A DNA stretch of 38,647 nucleotides from Dokdonella sp. (GTDB lineage Bacteria; Pseudomonadota; Gammaproteobacteria; Xanthomonadales; Rhodanobacteraceae). The position numbers and the translations under genes were made by a program. The stretch covers positions 1-38,647 of the forward strand of contig JALOBC010000028.1 of the NCBI GenBank assembly GCA_023228465.1. The letters are read 5' to 3'. Shown here piece by piece: positions 9,335-17,978 of the stretch. The notes beneath the pieces are model-generated. The model was not told the origin of the DNA, ran no database searches, and saw only the letters and a program-made list of their open reading frames with translations. How positions within the stretch are numbered: position 1 is the first letter of the stretch; each line of letters begins with the position of its first letter.

Positions 9335-10285
9335 ATGCCCGTGCGCTTTACCGGTGTTTCGAACAGCATCCTCGACGCCATCGGCGATACGCCCCTGCTC
9401 GAGATCGACGGCATCTTCGCCAAGTGCGAGTTCCTGAACCCGTCCGGTTCGATCAAGGCGCGCATTGCCAAGCACATCGTCGAACGCGCCGAGGCCAGCG
9501 GCCAGCTCAAGCCCGGCGACACCATCGTCGAAGCCACCAGCGGCAATACCGGCAATGCCTTTGCGATGGTTGCCGCGGTCAAGGGCTACCGCATGATCGT
9601 GGTCATGCCCGAGGGCCTGTCCAGCGAGCGGGTGGCCATCTCGCGGGCCTACGGCGCGGAAGTGCTGTTCTGCGGCAACTTCCATGTCAACGAGGCGCTG
9701 GAGCGTGCCCGCGACCTGGGTCGCCAGCCGGGCTTCTTCTTTCCCGGCCAGTTCGAATCGGAATGGAACGTGGAGGAAAACCGCGACTGGCTGGGCCCGG
9801 AGATCCTTGCGCAGTTGCCGGAAGGCCGCCTGCCGGATGCCTTCGTCCACGGGGTCGGCACCGGCGGCACGCTGATCGGCGTGGGCCAGGCCTTCCGCAA
9901 GGTGAATCCGAACGTGCGCCTGTTCGCGATGGAGCCGTCCGAATCGCGCACCATCCTGTGCGGCGAAGTGGCCCTGCACCAGATCGAGGGCATTTCCGAT
10001 GGCTTCGTGCCCGGCATCTTCGCCCGCCACCGTGCCCTGGTCGGCGATACCTCGAGCGTGGCCAGCGCCGATGCGGTGGCGGAAATGCGCAAGCTGGCGC
10101 GCACCCGCGGGTTGCTGTGCGGGCCAAGTTCCGGCGCGCACCTGCTGGCCGCGCGGCAGGTGCGCGAGCAGCACCCGGAGCTCAAGACCATCGTCACCAT
10201 CCTCGACGACAAGGGCGAAAAATACCTGCACGACTTCTTCATGCAGCCGGCGAACGGGGCCGACCGTCCGCTGCCGTTCCACTGA
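9335..10285 (+). CDS. Cysteine synthase / PLP-dependent beta-substitution enzyme (CysK/CysM family)
   Basis: 316 residues; ATG after CAGGAG. Fold-type II PLP enzyme. The Schiff-base lysine is in FLNPSGSIKARIA, the substrate loop is EATSGNTGNAFAM, the phosphate-binding loop is GVGTGGTLIG, and the PLP ring contact is GPSSGAHLLAA. Family reaction: O-acetylserine (or a related activated serine) plus sulfide or another thiol gives cysteine or an analogue. The usual Lys-Asp-Arg after the PLP lysine is Lys-Ala-Arg here, and a FFFPGQFESEWNVEENRD stretch replaces the typical CysK middle segment. It may therefore be a CysM-like variant with different sulfur-donor or acceptor preference. A glutathione S-transferase follows 7 bp downstream, suggesting a thiol-related transcript. 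Confidence 0.85.
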   Translation: MPVRFTGVSNSILDAIGDTPLLEIDGIFAKCEFLNPSGSIKARIAKHIVERAEASGQLKPGDTIVEATSGNTGNAFAMVAAVKGYRMIVVMPEGLSSERVAISRAYGAEVLFCGNFHVNEALERARDLGRQPGFFFPGQFESEWNVEENRDWLGPEILAQLPEGRLPDAFVHGVGTGGTLIGVGQAFRKVNPNVRLFAMEPSESRTILCGEVALHQIEGISDGFVPGIFARHRALVGDTSSVASADAVAEMRKLARTRGLLCGPSSGAHLLAARQVREQHPELKTIVTILDDKGEKYLHDFFMQPANGADRPLPFH

Positions 10286-10292
10286 GCCGGCC

Positions 10293-10943
10293 ATGCTGCT
10301 GCTCGATGCCCTCAGCCCGGCGCCGCGCACGGTGCGCATGTTCCTGCTCGAAAAGGGCCTCGACATTCCGGCCCGGCAGGTGGACGTGTTCAGCGGCGAG
10401 AACCGGCAGGCGCCGTTCCTTGGCCACAACCCGGCCGGGCAGACGCCGGCGCTGCTGCTCGAGGATGGCACCGCCATTGCCGAATCCGTGGCCATCATGG
10501 AGTACCTGGAGGAATGTCACCCGGCGCCGGCGCTGATCGGCAGCACGCCGCTGGAACGCGCGATCGCGCGCCAGTGGCAGCGGCGCGCGGAACTCAACAT
10601 CACGGAGCACATCCACAACGCCTACCACTATGCCGAGGGACTGGCGCGATTTCACGATCGCATCCCGGTCGCGCCGGAAGCGGCGGCCGGCCTGAAGCGC
10701 GTGGCGCAGGATCGCATCCGCTGGCTGGATGGCATGCTTGAGGGGCGCCCGTTCCTGGCCGGCGAGCGCTTCACCTTCGCCGACATCTGGCTGTATGCGT
10801 GGCTGGATTTTGCCGATTCGGTCGGCCAGCCGTTCGCCGAGGATCTTGCCTGGATCCGGCCCTGGTTCGAGCGCATCGGCCAGCGACCCGCGGCACGCGC
10901 CAGCCTGCATCCGGCCTGCCGGCCCGGTGGCGTGCGCGGCTGA
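10293..10943 (+). CDS. Glutathione S-transferase family protein
   Basis: 216 residues, two-domain GST. The N-terminal thioredoxin fold (about 1-80) starts LLLDALSPAPRTVRMFLLEK, where Ser8/Pro9 occupy the site used by catalytic Ser/Cys in many bacterial GSTs. It contains the cis-Pro turn (GQTPALLLEDG) and the Glu-Ser glutathione-binding pair (AIAESVAIMEYL). The helical C-terminal domain (about 90-205) includes the N-capping-type motif FTFADIWLYAWL. It probably conjugates glutathione to electrophiles or reduces mixed disulfides; the substrate is unknown. Only 7 bp separate it from the cysteine-synthase-family gene, so the two are probably co-transcribed. Confidence 0.88.
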   Translation: MLLLDALSPAPRTVRMFLLEKGLDIPARQVDVFSGENRQAPFLGHNPAGQTPALLLEDGTAIAESVAIMEYLEECHPAPALIGSTPLERAIARQWQRRAELNITEHIHNAYHYAEGLARFHDRIPVAPEAAAGLKRVAQDRIRWLDGMLEGRPFLAGERFTFADIWLYAWLDFADSVGQPFAEDLAWIRPWFERIGQRPAARASLHPACRPGGVRG

Positions 10944-11044
10944 CGCCAGTCCGGTAACTGCGGGCGCAGCGAGGGGAGGGCGCCGCGGCGGGGCGTGCGC
11001 GCCCGCACGCTGCGCCCGGGACGGCCGCGGCCGCCGCCCGGTCA

Positions 11045-13105
11045 TCACGCGCCGTGGCTGAGGATCTTTTCCGGTTCCTGCAGGAAGTTGCCCTGCACGA
11101 AGTTGACGCCGCAGTTGAACAGGATCGACATGCTGGCGGCATCCTCGACGAACTCGGCCACGGTCAGCTTGCCGGCGTGGTGGGCCTGTTCGCAGATGTC
11201 GCGCACCCGCTCCTGGTTGTCCTTGTTCTGCGGCAGTCCGGCCATGAAGGTACGGTCGATCTTGAGGTAGTTGACCGGCACGTGCTTGAGCAGCTGGAAC
11301 GAGTTGAGCCCCGAGCCGAACTGCTCCAGGGCGAAGCCGCAGCGCAGCTGTTCCAGGCCCTTGGCGAAGGCGCGCGCGGGCTTCAGGCTGGTCACCACCT
11401 TGCTTTCCGGCATCTCGAACACCAGCGCATCGCCGCGCTGACGCGAAGTCTTGAGCTGCTGGGCGATCCACGGCAGCAGGGTTTGATCGTCCAGTGATTG
11501 CGGCGTCAGCTTGACGAAGAAGGTGGTGCGCTGGCCGCTGCGCTCGCGTTCGGCCAGGGCACGGATCGCGTTGGCGATGACCCAGCGGTCGATGGCCGGC
11601 AGCTTGCCGGCACGCTCGGCTGCGGCCATGAACTGGTTGGGCAGGATCTCGCCCTTGGGCCCCTTCATGCGCAGCAGGATCTCGTAGAAGTCCCCCTCGG
11701 CGCCGTGCAGGCTGATGATGGGCTGGTAGTAGAGGACGAAACCGTTGTTGGCCAGGGCCTCGTCGATCGCCACCTGCCAGCGCTTCGCGCTTTCCGCTGC
11801 CGCACGATCCTCCTCGGAGGGATCGACGATGGCCACGCGGTTGCCGCCTTCGTCCTGGGCGCTGCGCAGCGCGGTGTTGGCCATCGCCAGCACGTTGGCG
11901 GCGTTGGCACTCTTCTCGCCGATCATGGTGCCGCCGATGCTGACGGTGAGGCTGATCGACTGCTTGCCGACCTCGAAGATGCGCTCGCTGAAGGCGCTGC
12001 GCAGGTGTTCGGCCATCTGGCGCGCCTGGTCGCCATCGCGCGGATTCACCAGCACGCCGAAGCTGTGATCGGCGACGCGCCCAGCGATGTCGGATTCGCC
12101 CAGGTGCGTGCGCAGCAGCGAGGCCAGGTCGCCGAGCAGGACGTCGGCATTGCCGATGCCGATGGTGTCGAGCACGTGCTTGAAGTCGTCCGGTTCCACC
12201 AGCAGCAGGGCCTGGTCGGTGCGCCCGGTGCCCGCCTCGCCGACGCGCTGGTCGATTTCGCCGAGCATGTGCTGGCGGTTGTAGAGGTCGGTGATGAGAT
12301 CGCGCGAACGCAGCGCATCCAGCTCCGCCGCGTCGGCGATCTGGCGGCGGAACGTGATCTGCTGGCAGGGCTCGCCTTCGAAGCTGGCCTGCGCGAACTC
12401 CATGGTCGCGTCGAAGGTGCTGGCGTCGCTGTGCCGGCCCTTGAGGTTCAGGCGCTGGGGCGGCTTCTCGCCCCTGGACAGGCGCTGCAGCAGGGTCTTG
12501 AAGTCGGCCGCCTCCTCGGGCGCGATCATGTCCAGGATGGACATGCCCTCGATGTCCTCGAAGTCATCGAAGCCGAACATTTCCAGGTAGGCCTTGTTGG
12601 CGCGCACGTGCATGCCTTCGTGGACGAAGGCGATGGGATCGCGCGAGGAATCGAGCAGGGCATCGCTGCGGCGCTCCGATTCGCGCAGCAGGGCTTCGAG
12701 CCGGCGCACGCTGCGGCGCGTGCTCAAGGCCTCGAACTCGCGTTCCACGACCAGCCGGATGTGTTCCTGCGAGTCGCGGATCAGGAATGCCGATGCGCCG
12801 TCGCTGCAGGCGCGCACGACGATTTCCGGCGTGGAGTCGCCGGCGCAGGCGATCAGGCCGATATCGCGCCCGGTACGCGCGATGGCTTCGCGGATATGGT
12901 TGAGATCGAGGCCCTTGCAGTCGACGTTGGCGATGATCAGGTCGGGTATGTGTTCGGCAAAGGCCGCCTCCAGTTCCGCTTCATTGGTGGCGCGGCTGGG
13001 ACGCACGGCGATACCGCCATTGCGCAGGGCGCTGATGGTGCGTTCTGCGTCATCGACGGAGTCGTCGACGATCAGCAACTGGATGAAGGTGTTGTCTCGG
13101 GTCAT
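11045..13105 (-). CDS. fimX: FimX-type c-di-GMP receptor (degenerate REC-PAS-GGDEF-EAL)
   Basis: 686 residues, almost the same as FimX of Pseudomonas and Xanthomonas. Domains: REC about 8-125, PAS about 145-255, GGDEF about 265-430, EAL about 440-680. All catalytic signatures are broken in the FimX manner. The REC phosphoacceptor position is Asn60 (LIIANVD). GGDEF reads ADHSF (345-349, RVADHSFGV). EAL reads EIL (475-477). The metal-binding DDFG motif reads EQFG (FALEQFGSG). FimX binds c-di-GMP with its EAL domain and, with PilZ and the ATPase PilB, controls type IV pilus assembly and twitching. No cyclase or phosphodiesterase activity is expected. The gene follows epmB on the minus strand with a 151-bp gap. 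Confidence 0.85.
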   Translation of the reverse strand: MTRDNTFIQLLIVDDSVDDAERTISALRNGGIAVRPSRATNEAELEAAFAEHIPDLIIANVDCKGLDLNHIREAIARTGRDIGLIACAGDSTPEIVVRACSDGASAFLIRDSQEHIRLVVEREFEALSTRRSVRRLEALLRESERRSDALLDSSRDPIAFVHEGMHVRANKAYLEMFGFDDFEDIEGMSILDMIAPEEAADFKTLLQRLSRGEKPPQRLNLKGRHSDASTFDATMEFAQASFEGEPCQQITFRRQIADAAELDALRSRDLITDLYNRQHMLGEIDQRVGEAGTGRTDQALLLVEPDDFKHVLDTIGIGNADVLLGDLASLLRTHLGESDIAGRVADHSFGVLVNPRDGDQARQMAEHLRSAFSERIFEVGKQSISLTVSIGGTMIGEKSANAANVLAMANTALRSAQDEGGNRVAIVDPSEEDRAAAESAKRWQVAIDEALANNGFVLYYQPIISLHGAEGDFYEILLRMKGPKGEILPNQFMAAAERAGKLPAIDRWVIANAIRALAERERSGQRTTFFVKLTPQSLDDQTLLPWIAQQLKTSRQRGDALVFEMPESKVVTSLKPARAFAKGLEQLRCGFALEQFGSGLNSFQLLKHVPVNYLKIDRTFMAGLPQNKDNQERVRDICEQAHHAGKLTVAEFVEDAASMSILFNCGVNFVQGNFLQEPEKILSHGA

Positions 13106-13256
13106 CGGGCGATGTCAGGGAGTCCAGGGGTGCCGACGCAGGTCGCGCCGGCAGGTAACGATCGGCCAATCGCCGCGGGGGAGGGTGCGAGAGGATCCCG
13201 CCGCGGTGTTCAGCTATTTACCGGAATCACACCGGCTTTACCATCGTGGATTGCAA

Positions 13257-14261
13257 TCACAGCGGCTGCTTGGCGCCGGCGCCGGCGACTTCGCGGACCA
13301 GGCGCGGTACCAGGTAGCCGGGCAGACGATCGCGCAGGGCCTCCTGCAGCGCGCGGGCACGTGCCGGCTCGACCTCGAAGTGGGCGGTACCGGCAACGCG
13401 GTCGAGCTGGTGCAGGTAGTAGGGTAGTACGCCCGCCGCGAAAAGGCGCTCGGAGAGTTCGGCCAGCACCTCCGGATCGTCGTTCACCCTGCGCAGCAGC
13501 ACGCTCTGGTTCAGTACCGTGGCGCCGCTCGCGCGCAATGCGGCGCAGGCCGCAGCGACGCCCGCGTCGATTTCGTTGGGGTGGTTGGCGTGCAGCACCA
13601 CCACCTTCTGCAGCGGCAGTGCAGCGAGCCAGTCGATGAACTCGGCATCGATGCGCTCGGGCAGCACCACCGGCAGGCGCGAGTGGATGCGCAGGCGCCG
13701 CACGTGCGGCAGGCGCACCAGCCCGGCGCCGAGTTCGGCCAGCTTGGGCGTGGCCAGCGAAAGGGGATCGCCGCCGGACAGGATCACTTCGCCGATCGCG
13801 TGCTCGCCGGCCAGCCAGGCCAGCGCGGCCTGCCAGTGGTTCGCCGCCGCCGCATCTTCCGCATAGGGATAATGGCGCCGGAAGCAGTAGCGGCAATTGA
13901 CCGCGCAGGTGCCGCTGGCCAGCAGCAGGGCGCGGCCGCGGTACTTGTGCAGCACGCCGCCACCGGCGCGTGCGGCGTGGTCGCCCACGGCATCGCGGGT
14001 GAAGCCGGGGACCTCGCCCAGCTCGGCGGCCTGCGGCAATACCTGCAGCAGCAGCGGATCGCTCGCATCGCCATGGCGCATGCGGGCGACGAAGCCGCGC
14101 GGGACGCGCAGGGCAAAGCCGGTATCGGTGGCCGGCAGCAGGGCGTCGGCCTGGTCCGCCAGGCCAAGCGTCTCCAGCAATTCGTGCGGGTCGCCGATGG
14201 CCTCGCGCCATAGCTGCTGCCAGCGTACGGGCTGCGCGGAAACGCGGTTAGCAGTTATCAT
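13257..14261 (-). CDS. epmB: EF-P beta-lysylation enzyme EpmB (lysine 2,3-aminomutase-like radical SAM)
   Basis: 334 residues. The radical-SAM cluster motif is Cys119-x3-Cys123-x2-Cys126 (SGTCAVNCRYCFRRHYPY). GEVILSGGDPLSLATPKL provides the SAM-binding GGD segment, and the C-terminus (LPGYLVPRLVREVAG then AGAKQPL) matches the EpmB ending, including the PLP-lysine region. Family role: converts L-alpha-lysine to R-beta-lysine, which EpmA attaches to Lys34 of elongation factor P. It is divergent from efp, separated by 125 bp, which is the substrate/modifier pairing expected. epmA is not in this window. No strong Shine-Dalgarno precedes the ATG. Confidence 0.95.
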   Translation of the reverse strand: MITANRVSAQPVRWQQLWREAIGDPHELLETLGLADQADALLPATDTGFALRVPRGFVARMRHGDASDPLLLQVLPQAAELGEVPGFTRDAVGDHAARAGGGVLHKYRGRALLLASGTCAVNCRYCFRRHYPYAEDAAAANHWQAALAWLAGEHAIGEVILSGGDPLSLATPKLAELGAGLVRLPHVRRLRIHSRLPVVLPERIDAEFIDWLAALPLQKVVVLHANHPNEIDAGVAAACAALRASGATVLNQSVLLRRVNDDPEVLAELSERLFAAGVLPYYLHQLDRVAGTAHFEVEPARARALQEALRDRLPGYLVPRLVREVAGAGAKQPL

Positions 14262-14386
14262 TGCAGGGTTGTGGCCGATCCGCCGACGTGCAGCTCAATC
14301 CACCATTCTAACCGCTTCGCCGGCATGCCTCGCCCGGGCATTGGGCGTCTGGCGGCACGCATTCCACCCTCAGCAGGAGTTTTCCG
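14262..14386. promoter_or_regulatory. epmB/efp divergent intergenic region
   Basis: A 125-bp gap that must hold both promoters. No pair close to the sigma70 consensus is obvious; ATTCTAACC near 14305-14312 is the only AT-richer patch for the efp side. CAGGAG lies about 10 bp before the efp ATG. Confidence 0.35.
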
Positions 14387-14953
14387 ATGGCCAGCTATGG
14401 CATGAACGACGTCAAGAACGGTCAGAAGATCATCGTGGACGGCTACCCGTGCACGATCGTCGATACCGAATACGTCAAGCCTGGCAAGGGCCAGGCCTTC
14501 ACGCGGGTGAAGTTCCGCAACCTCAAGACCGGGCGCACTCAGGAAATCACCATGAAGTCGACCGATTCGGTCGAGGCTGCGGACGTGATGGATACCGACA
14601 TGGAGTTCCTCTACTCCGATGGCGAGTTCTGGCACTTCATGGATCCTTCCTCGCACGAACAGATCGCTGCCGACGCCAGCGCCATGGCCGACGCCTCGAA
14701 GTGGCTGAAGGGCAACGAGGTGTGCATCGTGACCTTGTGGAACGGCGCCCCGCTGACCGTGACGCCGCCGATCTTCGTCGAACTGGAGATCACCGAGACC
14801 GATCCGGGCGTGCGCGGCGACACCTCCGGCGGCGGCGGCAAGCCGGCCAAGCTGGAAACCGGCGCCGTCGTGCGTGTGCCGCTGTTCGTTGCCCAGGGTG
14901 AGAAGATCAAGGTCGACACCCGCACCGGCGAATACATTTCCCGCGTGAAGTGA
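14387..14953 (+). CDS. efp: Elongation factor P
   Basis: 188 residues, the full standard length. Three beta-barrel domains: KOW-like N-terminal (1-65), then two OB folds ending in the signature [12 protein letters not shown]. The modified loop reads KPGKGQAF, with Lys34 at the tip. This is the residue beta-lysylated by EpmA/EpmB in the E. coli-type system, and epmB lies head-to-head upstream. EF-P rescues ribosomes stalled at consecutive prolines. The start is fixed by AGGAG upstream and by correct numbering of Lys34. A short glycine run ([10 protein letters not shown]) sits in the domain 2-3 linker region. Confidence 0.98.
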   Translation: MASYGMNDVKNGQKIIVDGYPCTIVDTEYVKPGKGQAFTRVKFRNLKTGRTQEITMKSTDSVEAADVMDTDMEFLYSDGEFWHFMDPSSHEQIAADASAMADASKWLKGNEVCIVTLWNGAPLTVTPPIFVELEITETDPGVRGDTSGGGGKPAKLETGAVVRVPLFVAQGEKIKVDTRTGEYISRVK

Positions 14954-15251
14954 TCGATCCGCAGCAGGATTCGCACAGCGAATCTGCGTGGCGGATCAAG
15001 CGTCCCGGTGCATGCCGGGACGACAGGGGCACGAGCCACACTTCGCATCGTCATCCCCGCGAAGGCCGGGATCCGGCGCCTCCTGCGGGTCGGCGCGGGC
15101 AAGACTCGGGGGCCGGCTTGCGTTGGGGCGGCGAGTTCAGGAGGATGGCGCTTCGGTTCCGGCCTGAAGTGCCCGTTGCAGGCCACGAATTGCACGCCCG
15201 AGGCCTCCGACCTCATCTCCTCTGCTCTGCGCCCCAGTTTCCCGTCCGGCA
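14954..15251. repeat. efp - deaminase intergenic region with two hairpin repeats
   Basis: 298 bp without a supported gene. Hairpin 1: CGTCCCGG (15001-15008), 6-nt loop, CCGGGACG (15015-15022). Hairpin 2: the CGTCATCCCCGCGAAGGCC segment followed by GGGATCC (about 15048-15074), which resembles the dispersed CATCCCCGCGAAGGCGGGGAT repeats common in proteobacterial intergenic DNA. Neither is followed by a T-tract. They may end the efp transcript or simply be REP-like repeats. Confidence 0.55.
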
Positions 15252-16568
15252 ATGCATCCTCTCGAACTGCTCATCGAACCGCGCTGGTTGGTACCGGTGG
15301 AGCCGCATGGCGTCGTGCTGGAAGAGCACGCGGTGGCGGTGGATGGTGACCGCATCGTCGCGGTGCTGCCGGCGGCGCAGGCGCGCGAGCGCTATCAGCC
15401 GCGCGAGCGGGTGGTGCTGGACGCGCATGTGCTCATCCCGGGCCTGGTCAACGCGCATACGCATAACGCGATGACCCTGATGCGCGGGCTGGCCGATGAC
15501 CTGCCGCTGATGCGTTGGCTGCAGGACCATATCTGGCCGGCCGAAGCGCGGCACGTGGGTCCCGAGTTCGTGCGCGACGGCGTGGAACTGGCGGTCGCCG
15601 AAATGCTGCGTGGCGGCACAACCTGCTGCAACGAGCTGTATTTCTTCCCGGACGTGCAGGCGGCGACCTATCGCCGGCTGGGCTTCCGCGCCATGGTGGG
15701 GCTGCCGGTGCTGGAGTTCCCCACCGCCTGGGCGGCCAGTCGCGACGAGTATTTCGACAAGGGCCTGGAAGTGCACGATGCGCATCGCGGCGATCCACTG
15801 CTTGGCATCAGCTTTGCGCCGCACGCGCCCTATACGGTGTCCGATGCGAGTTTCGAGCGCATCCGCATCCTGGCCGACCAGCTCGACCTGCCGGTGCACC
15901 TGCACCTGCACGAAACCGCGCAGGAAGTGGAGGACGGTCGGCGCGAACACGGCGTGCGGCCGTTTGCACGCCTGCAGGCGCTCGGCATCATCAACGACCA
16001 CCTGGTGGCCGTGCACATGACGCAGCTGCTGGATTCGGAGATCAGTGCCCTCGCCGAAGCAGGCGCCTCGGTGGTGCATTGTCCTGAATCCAACCTCAAG
16101 CTCGCTTCCGGCTTCTGTCCGGCCGAGGCGCTGCGCCGCGCCGGGGTGAACCTGGCGATCGGCACCGACGGCTGCGCAAGCAACAACGACCTGGACATGT
16201 TCGGCGAGCTGCGCACGGCGGCGCTGCTGGCCAAGGCGGTGGCCGCCGACGCCAGCGCGCTGGATGCACCCGCGGCCCTGCGCGCGGCCACGCTTGGCGG
16301 CGCGCGTGCGCTGGGCTGGGGCGAGCGCATCGGTTCGATCGAGATCGGCAAGCAGGCCGACCTGGTCGCCCTGCGCCTGGACGAGATCGAAACCGTGCCG
16401 ATGTACGACGTGGTGTCGCAACTGGTGTATGCCGCCGGGCGCCAGCAGGTCAGCGATGTCTGGATTGCCGGCACGCGCAAGCTGGACGGGCGCAGGCTGG
16501 TGGACATCGACCGCGCCGAACTGGTGGCCAGGGCGCGTCGCTGGCGCGGACGCATCGCGACAGCGTAG
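15252..16568 (+). CDS. 5'-methylthioadenosine / S-adenosylhomocysteine deaminase-type amidohydrolase (TRZ/ATZ family)
   Basis: 438 residues. Metal-dependent amidohydrolase barrel. The first metal pair is His69/His71 ([16 protein letters not shown]), followed by [16 protein letters not shown], the HLHLHET motif, the [11 protein letters not shown] histidine strand, and the catalytic Asp in [19 protein letters not shown]. The C-terminal beta-sandwich returns in [14 protein letters not shown]. The gene lies just upstream of ubiG and a HAD phosphatase, the same order as the Pseudomonas MTA deaminase locus, which supports MTA (and possibly SAH) deamination. Other TRZ/ATZ substrates are not excluded, so no symbol is assigned. 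It starts close after a region with little Shine-Dalgarno character. Confidence 0.85.
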   Translation: MHPLELLIEPRWLVPVEPHGVVLEEHAVAVDGDRIVAVLPAAQARERYQPRERVVLDAHVLIPGLVNAHTHNAMTLMRGLADDLPLMRWLQDHIWPAEARHVGPEFVRDGVELAVAEMLRGGTTCCNELYFFPDVQAATYRRLGFRAMVGLPVLEFPTAWAASRDEYFDKGLEVHDAHRGDPLLGISFAPHAPYTVSDASFERIRILADQLDLPVHLHLHETAQEVEDGRREHGVRPFARLQALGIINDHLVAVHMTQLLDSEISALAEAGASVVHCPESNLKLASGFCPAEALRRAGVNLAIGTDGCASNNDLDMFGELRTAALLAKAVAADASALDAPAALRAATLGGARALGWGERIGSIEIGKQADLVALRLDEIETVPMYDVVSQLVYAAGRQQVSDVWIAGTRKLDGRRLVDIDRAELVARARRWRGRIATA

Positions 16569-16611
16569 GCTGGCGCGAAGCGCAACACGCACATCGATCA
16601 CAGGTGACCCC

Positions 16612-17316
16612 GTGCAGACCCCCAATGTCCACGCATCAGAAACCGCCCGCTTCGACCGCCTGGCCGCGCGCTGGTGGGATCCGGACGGCGAATCGCGGCC
16701 GCTGCACGATCTCAACCCCCTGCGCCTGGACTACATCGCTTCGCGCGTGACCCTGCGCGGCGCGCGCGCGCTGGACGTCGGTTGTGGCGGTGGCCTATTG
16801 AGCGAGGGCCTGGCCCGCGCCGGCGCCGAGGTCATCGGCATCGATCTTGCCCCGGCGGTGCTGGAAGTGGCGCGCCTGCACCTGCACGAGAGCGGGCTGG
16901 TCGTCGATTACCGCGAAACCAGCGTCGAGGACCTGGCGCAGACCCTGCCCGGCGCGTTCGACGTGGTCGCCTGCCTGGAGATGCTCGAGCACGTGCCTGA
17001 TCCGGCCAGCGTCATCCGCGCCTCGGCCCATCTGCTCAAGCCCGGCGGCCGGCTGTTCCTGTCCACCCTCAATCGCACCCCGCTGGCGTTTGGCGCGGCC
17101 ATCGCCGGCGCCGAATACCTGCTCGGCCTGCTGCCGCGTGGCACGCATCACTATGGACAGTTCATCCGGCCGAGCGAAATTGCCGCCAGCCTGCGCGAGG
17201 CGGGGCTGGTGCTCGAAGACCTCTCCGGCATGGCCTGGAACCCGTTCACGCGGCATGCCCGCCTGGTGCGCAGCGTGGCGGTGAACTACCTCGCCTGTGC
17301 GCGCAAGCCGGCATGA
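16612..17316 (+). CDS. ubiG: Ubiquinone biosynthesis O-methyltransferase UbiG
   Basis: 234 residues from a GTG start. AGGTG 5 nt upstream supports it, and no in-frame ATG fits the family's N-terminus. Class I SAM methyltransferase: SAM loop [20 protein letters not shown], acidic ribose contact IGIDLAP, post-II motif [33 protein letters not shown] at the N-terminus and LNPLRLDYI are diagnostic of UbiG. It performs both O-methylations of ubiquinone synthesis at the membrane. The last bases overlap the next gene (ATGA). It supplies the quinone used by the NADH dehydrogenase encoded about 11 kb away. Confidence 0.96.
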   Translation: MQTPNVHASETARFDRLAARWWDPDGESRPLHDLNPLRLDYIASRVTLRGARALDVGCGGGLLSEGLARAGAEVIGIDLAPAVLEVARLHLHESGLVVDYRETSVEDLAQTLPGAFDVVACLEMLEHVPDPASVIRASAHLLKPGGRLFLSTLNRTPLAFGAAIAGAEYLLGLLPRGTHHYGQFIRPSEIAASLREAGLVLEDLSGMAWNPFTRHARLVRSVAVNYLACARKPA

Positions 17317-17978
17317 GGCTGCCGCGCCCGCCGGCGGCGGTGTTCTTCGACCTGGATGGCACCCTGGTGGACTCGGCGCCCGACCTGGTGGTTGCCGTGG
17401 AGGCGCTGTGCGCCGAGCTGGGCAGGGCGCCGCCGGATCGCGTGGCGGTGCGCCGGGTGGTTTCGGCGGGTGGGCGCGCCATGCTGCGCGAAGGCCTGCC
17501 CGGCATCGACGAGGCGGACATCGAGGCGCTGCTGCCGCGTTTCCTCGAACTCTACTCGCGCGCCATGACCCACCATACGCGGCTCTTCGACGGCATGCAG
17601 GGCGTGCTCGACCGCTTGCAGGACGGCGCCATTCCCTGGGGCATCGTGACCAACAAGCCCGGCTGGCTGGCGCGTCCGATGCTGGATGCCATGCCGTTCT
17701 ACGCCGGTTGCGCGGTGCTGGTCACCGGCGACTGCCTGCCGGTGCGCAAGCCCGACCCGGCGCCCGTGCTGCACGCCTGCGCGCTGATGGGCGTGGCGAC
17801 GGCGGCCAGCGTGCTGGTGGGCGATGACCTGCGCGACGTGCAGGCCGGCCGCGCCGCCGGCGTGGCGACCATTGCGGCAGCCTGGGGTTACCTCGACGGG
17901 GGCGATCCCTCGGCCTGGGATGCCGACTGCATCGTGAACCGTCCGGACGCGCTGCCGGCAGCACTGGGACTGGCCTGA
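17313..17978 (+). CDS. HAD phosphatase, MupP / phosphoglycolate phosphatase type
   Basis: 221 residues. HAD motif [12 protein letters not shown] (nucleophile Asp13, general acid Asp15), motif II GIVTNKP, motif III Lys in [10 protein letters not shown], motif [18 protein letters not shown]. It overlaps ubiG by four bases, so translation is coupled. This class is usually labelled gph. The homologue beside ubiG in Pseudomonas is MupP, the N-acetylmuramic acid 6-phosphate phosphatase of cell-wall recycling, and the VSAGGRAML cap region is similar. I therefore consider MupP at least as likely as phosphoglycolate phosphatase and give no symbol. Confidence 0.88.
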   Translation: MRLPRPPAAVFFDLDGTLVDSAPDLVVAVEALCAELGRAPPDRVAVRRVVSAGGRAMLREGLPGIDEADIEALLPRFLELYSRAMTHHTRLFDGMQGVLDRLQDGAIPWGIVTNKPGWLARPMLDAMPFYAGCAVLVTGDCLPVRKPDPAPVLHACALMGVATAASVLVGDDLRDVQAGRAAGVATIAAAWGYLDGGDPSAWDADCIVNRPDALPAALGLA

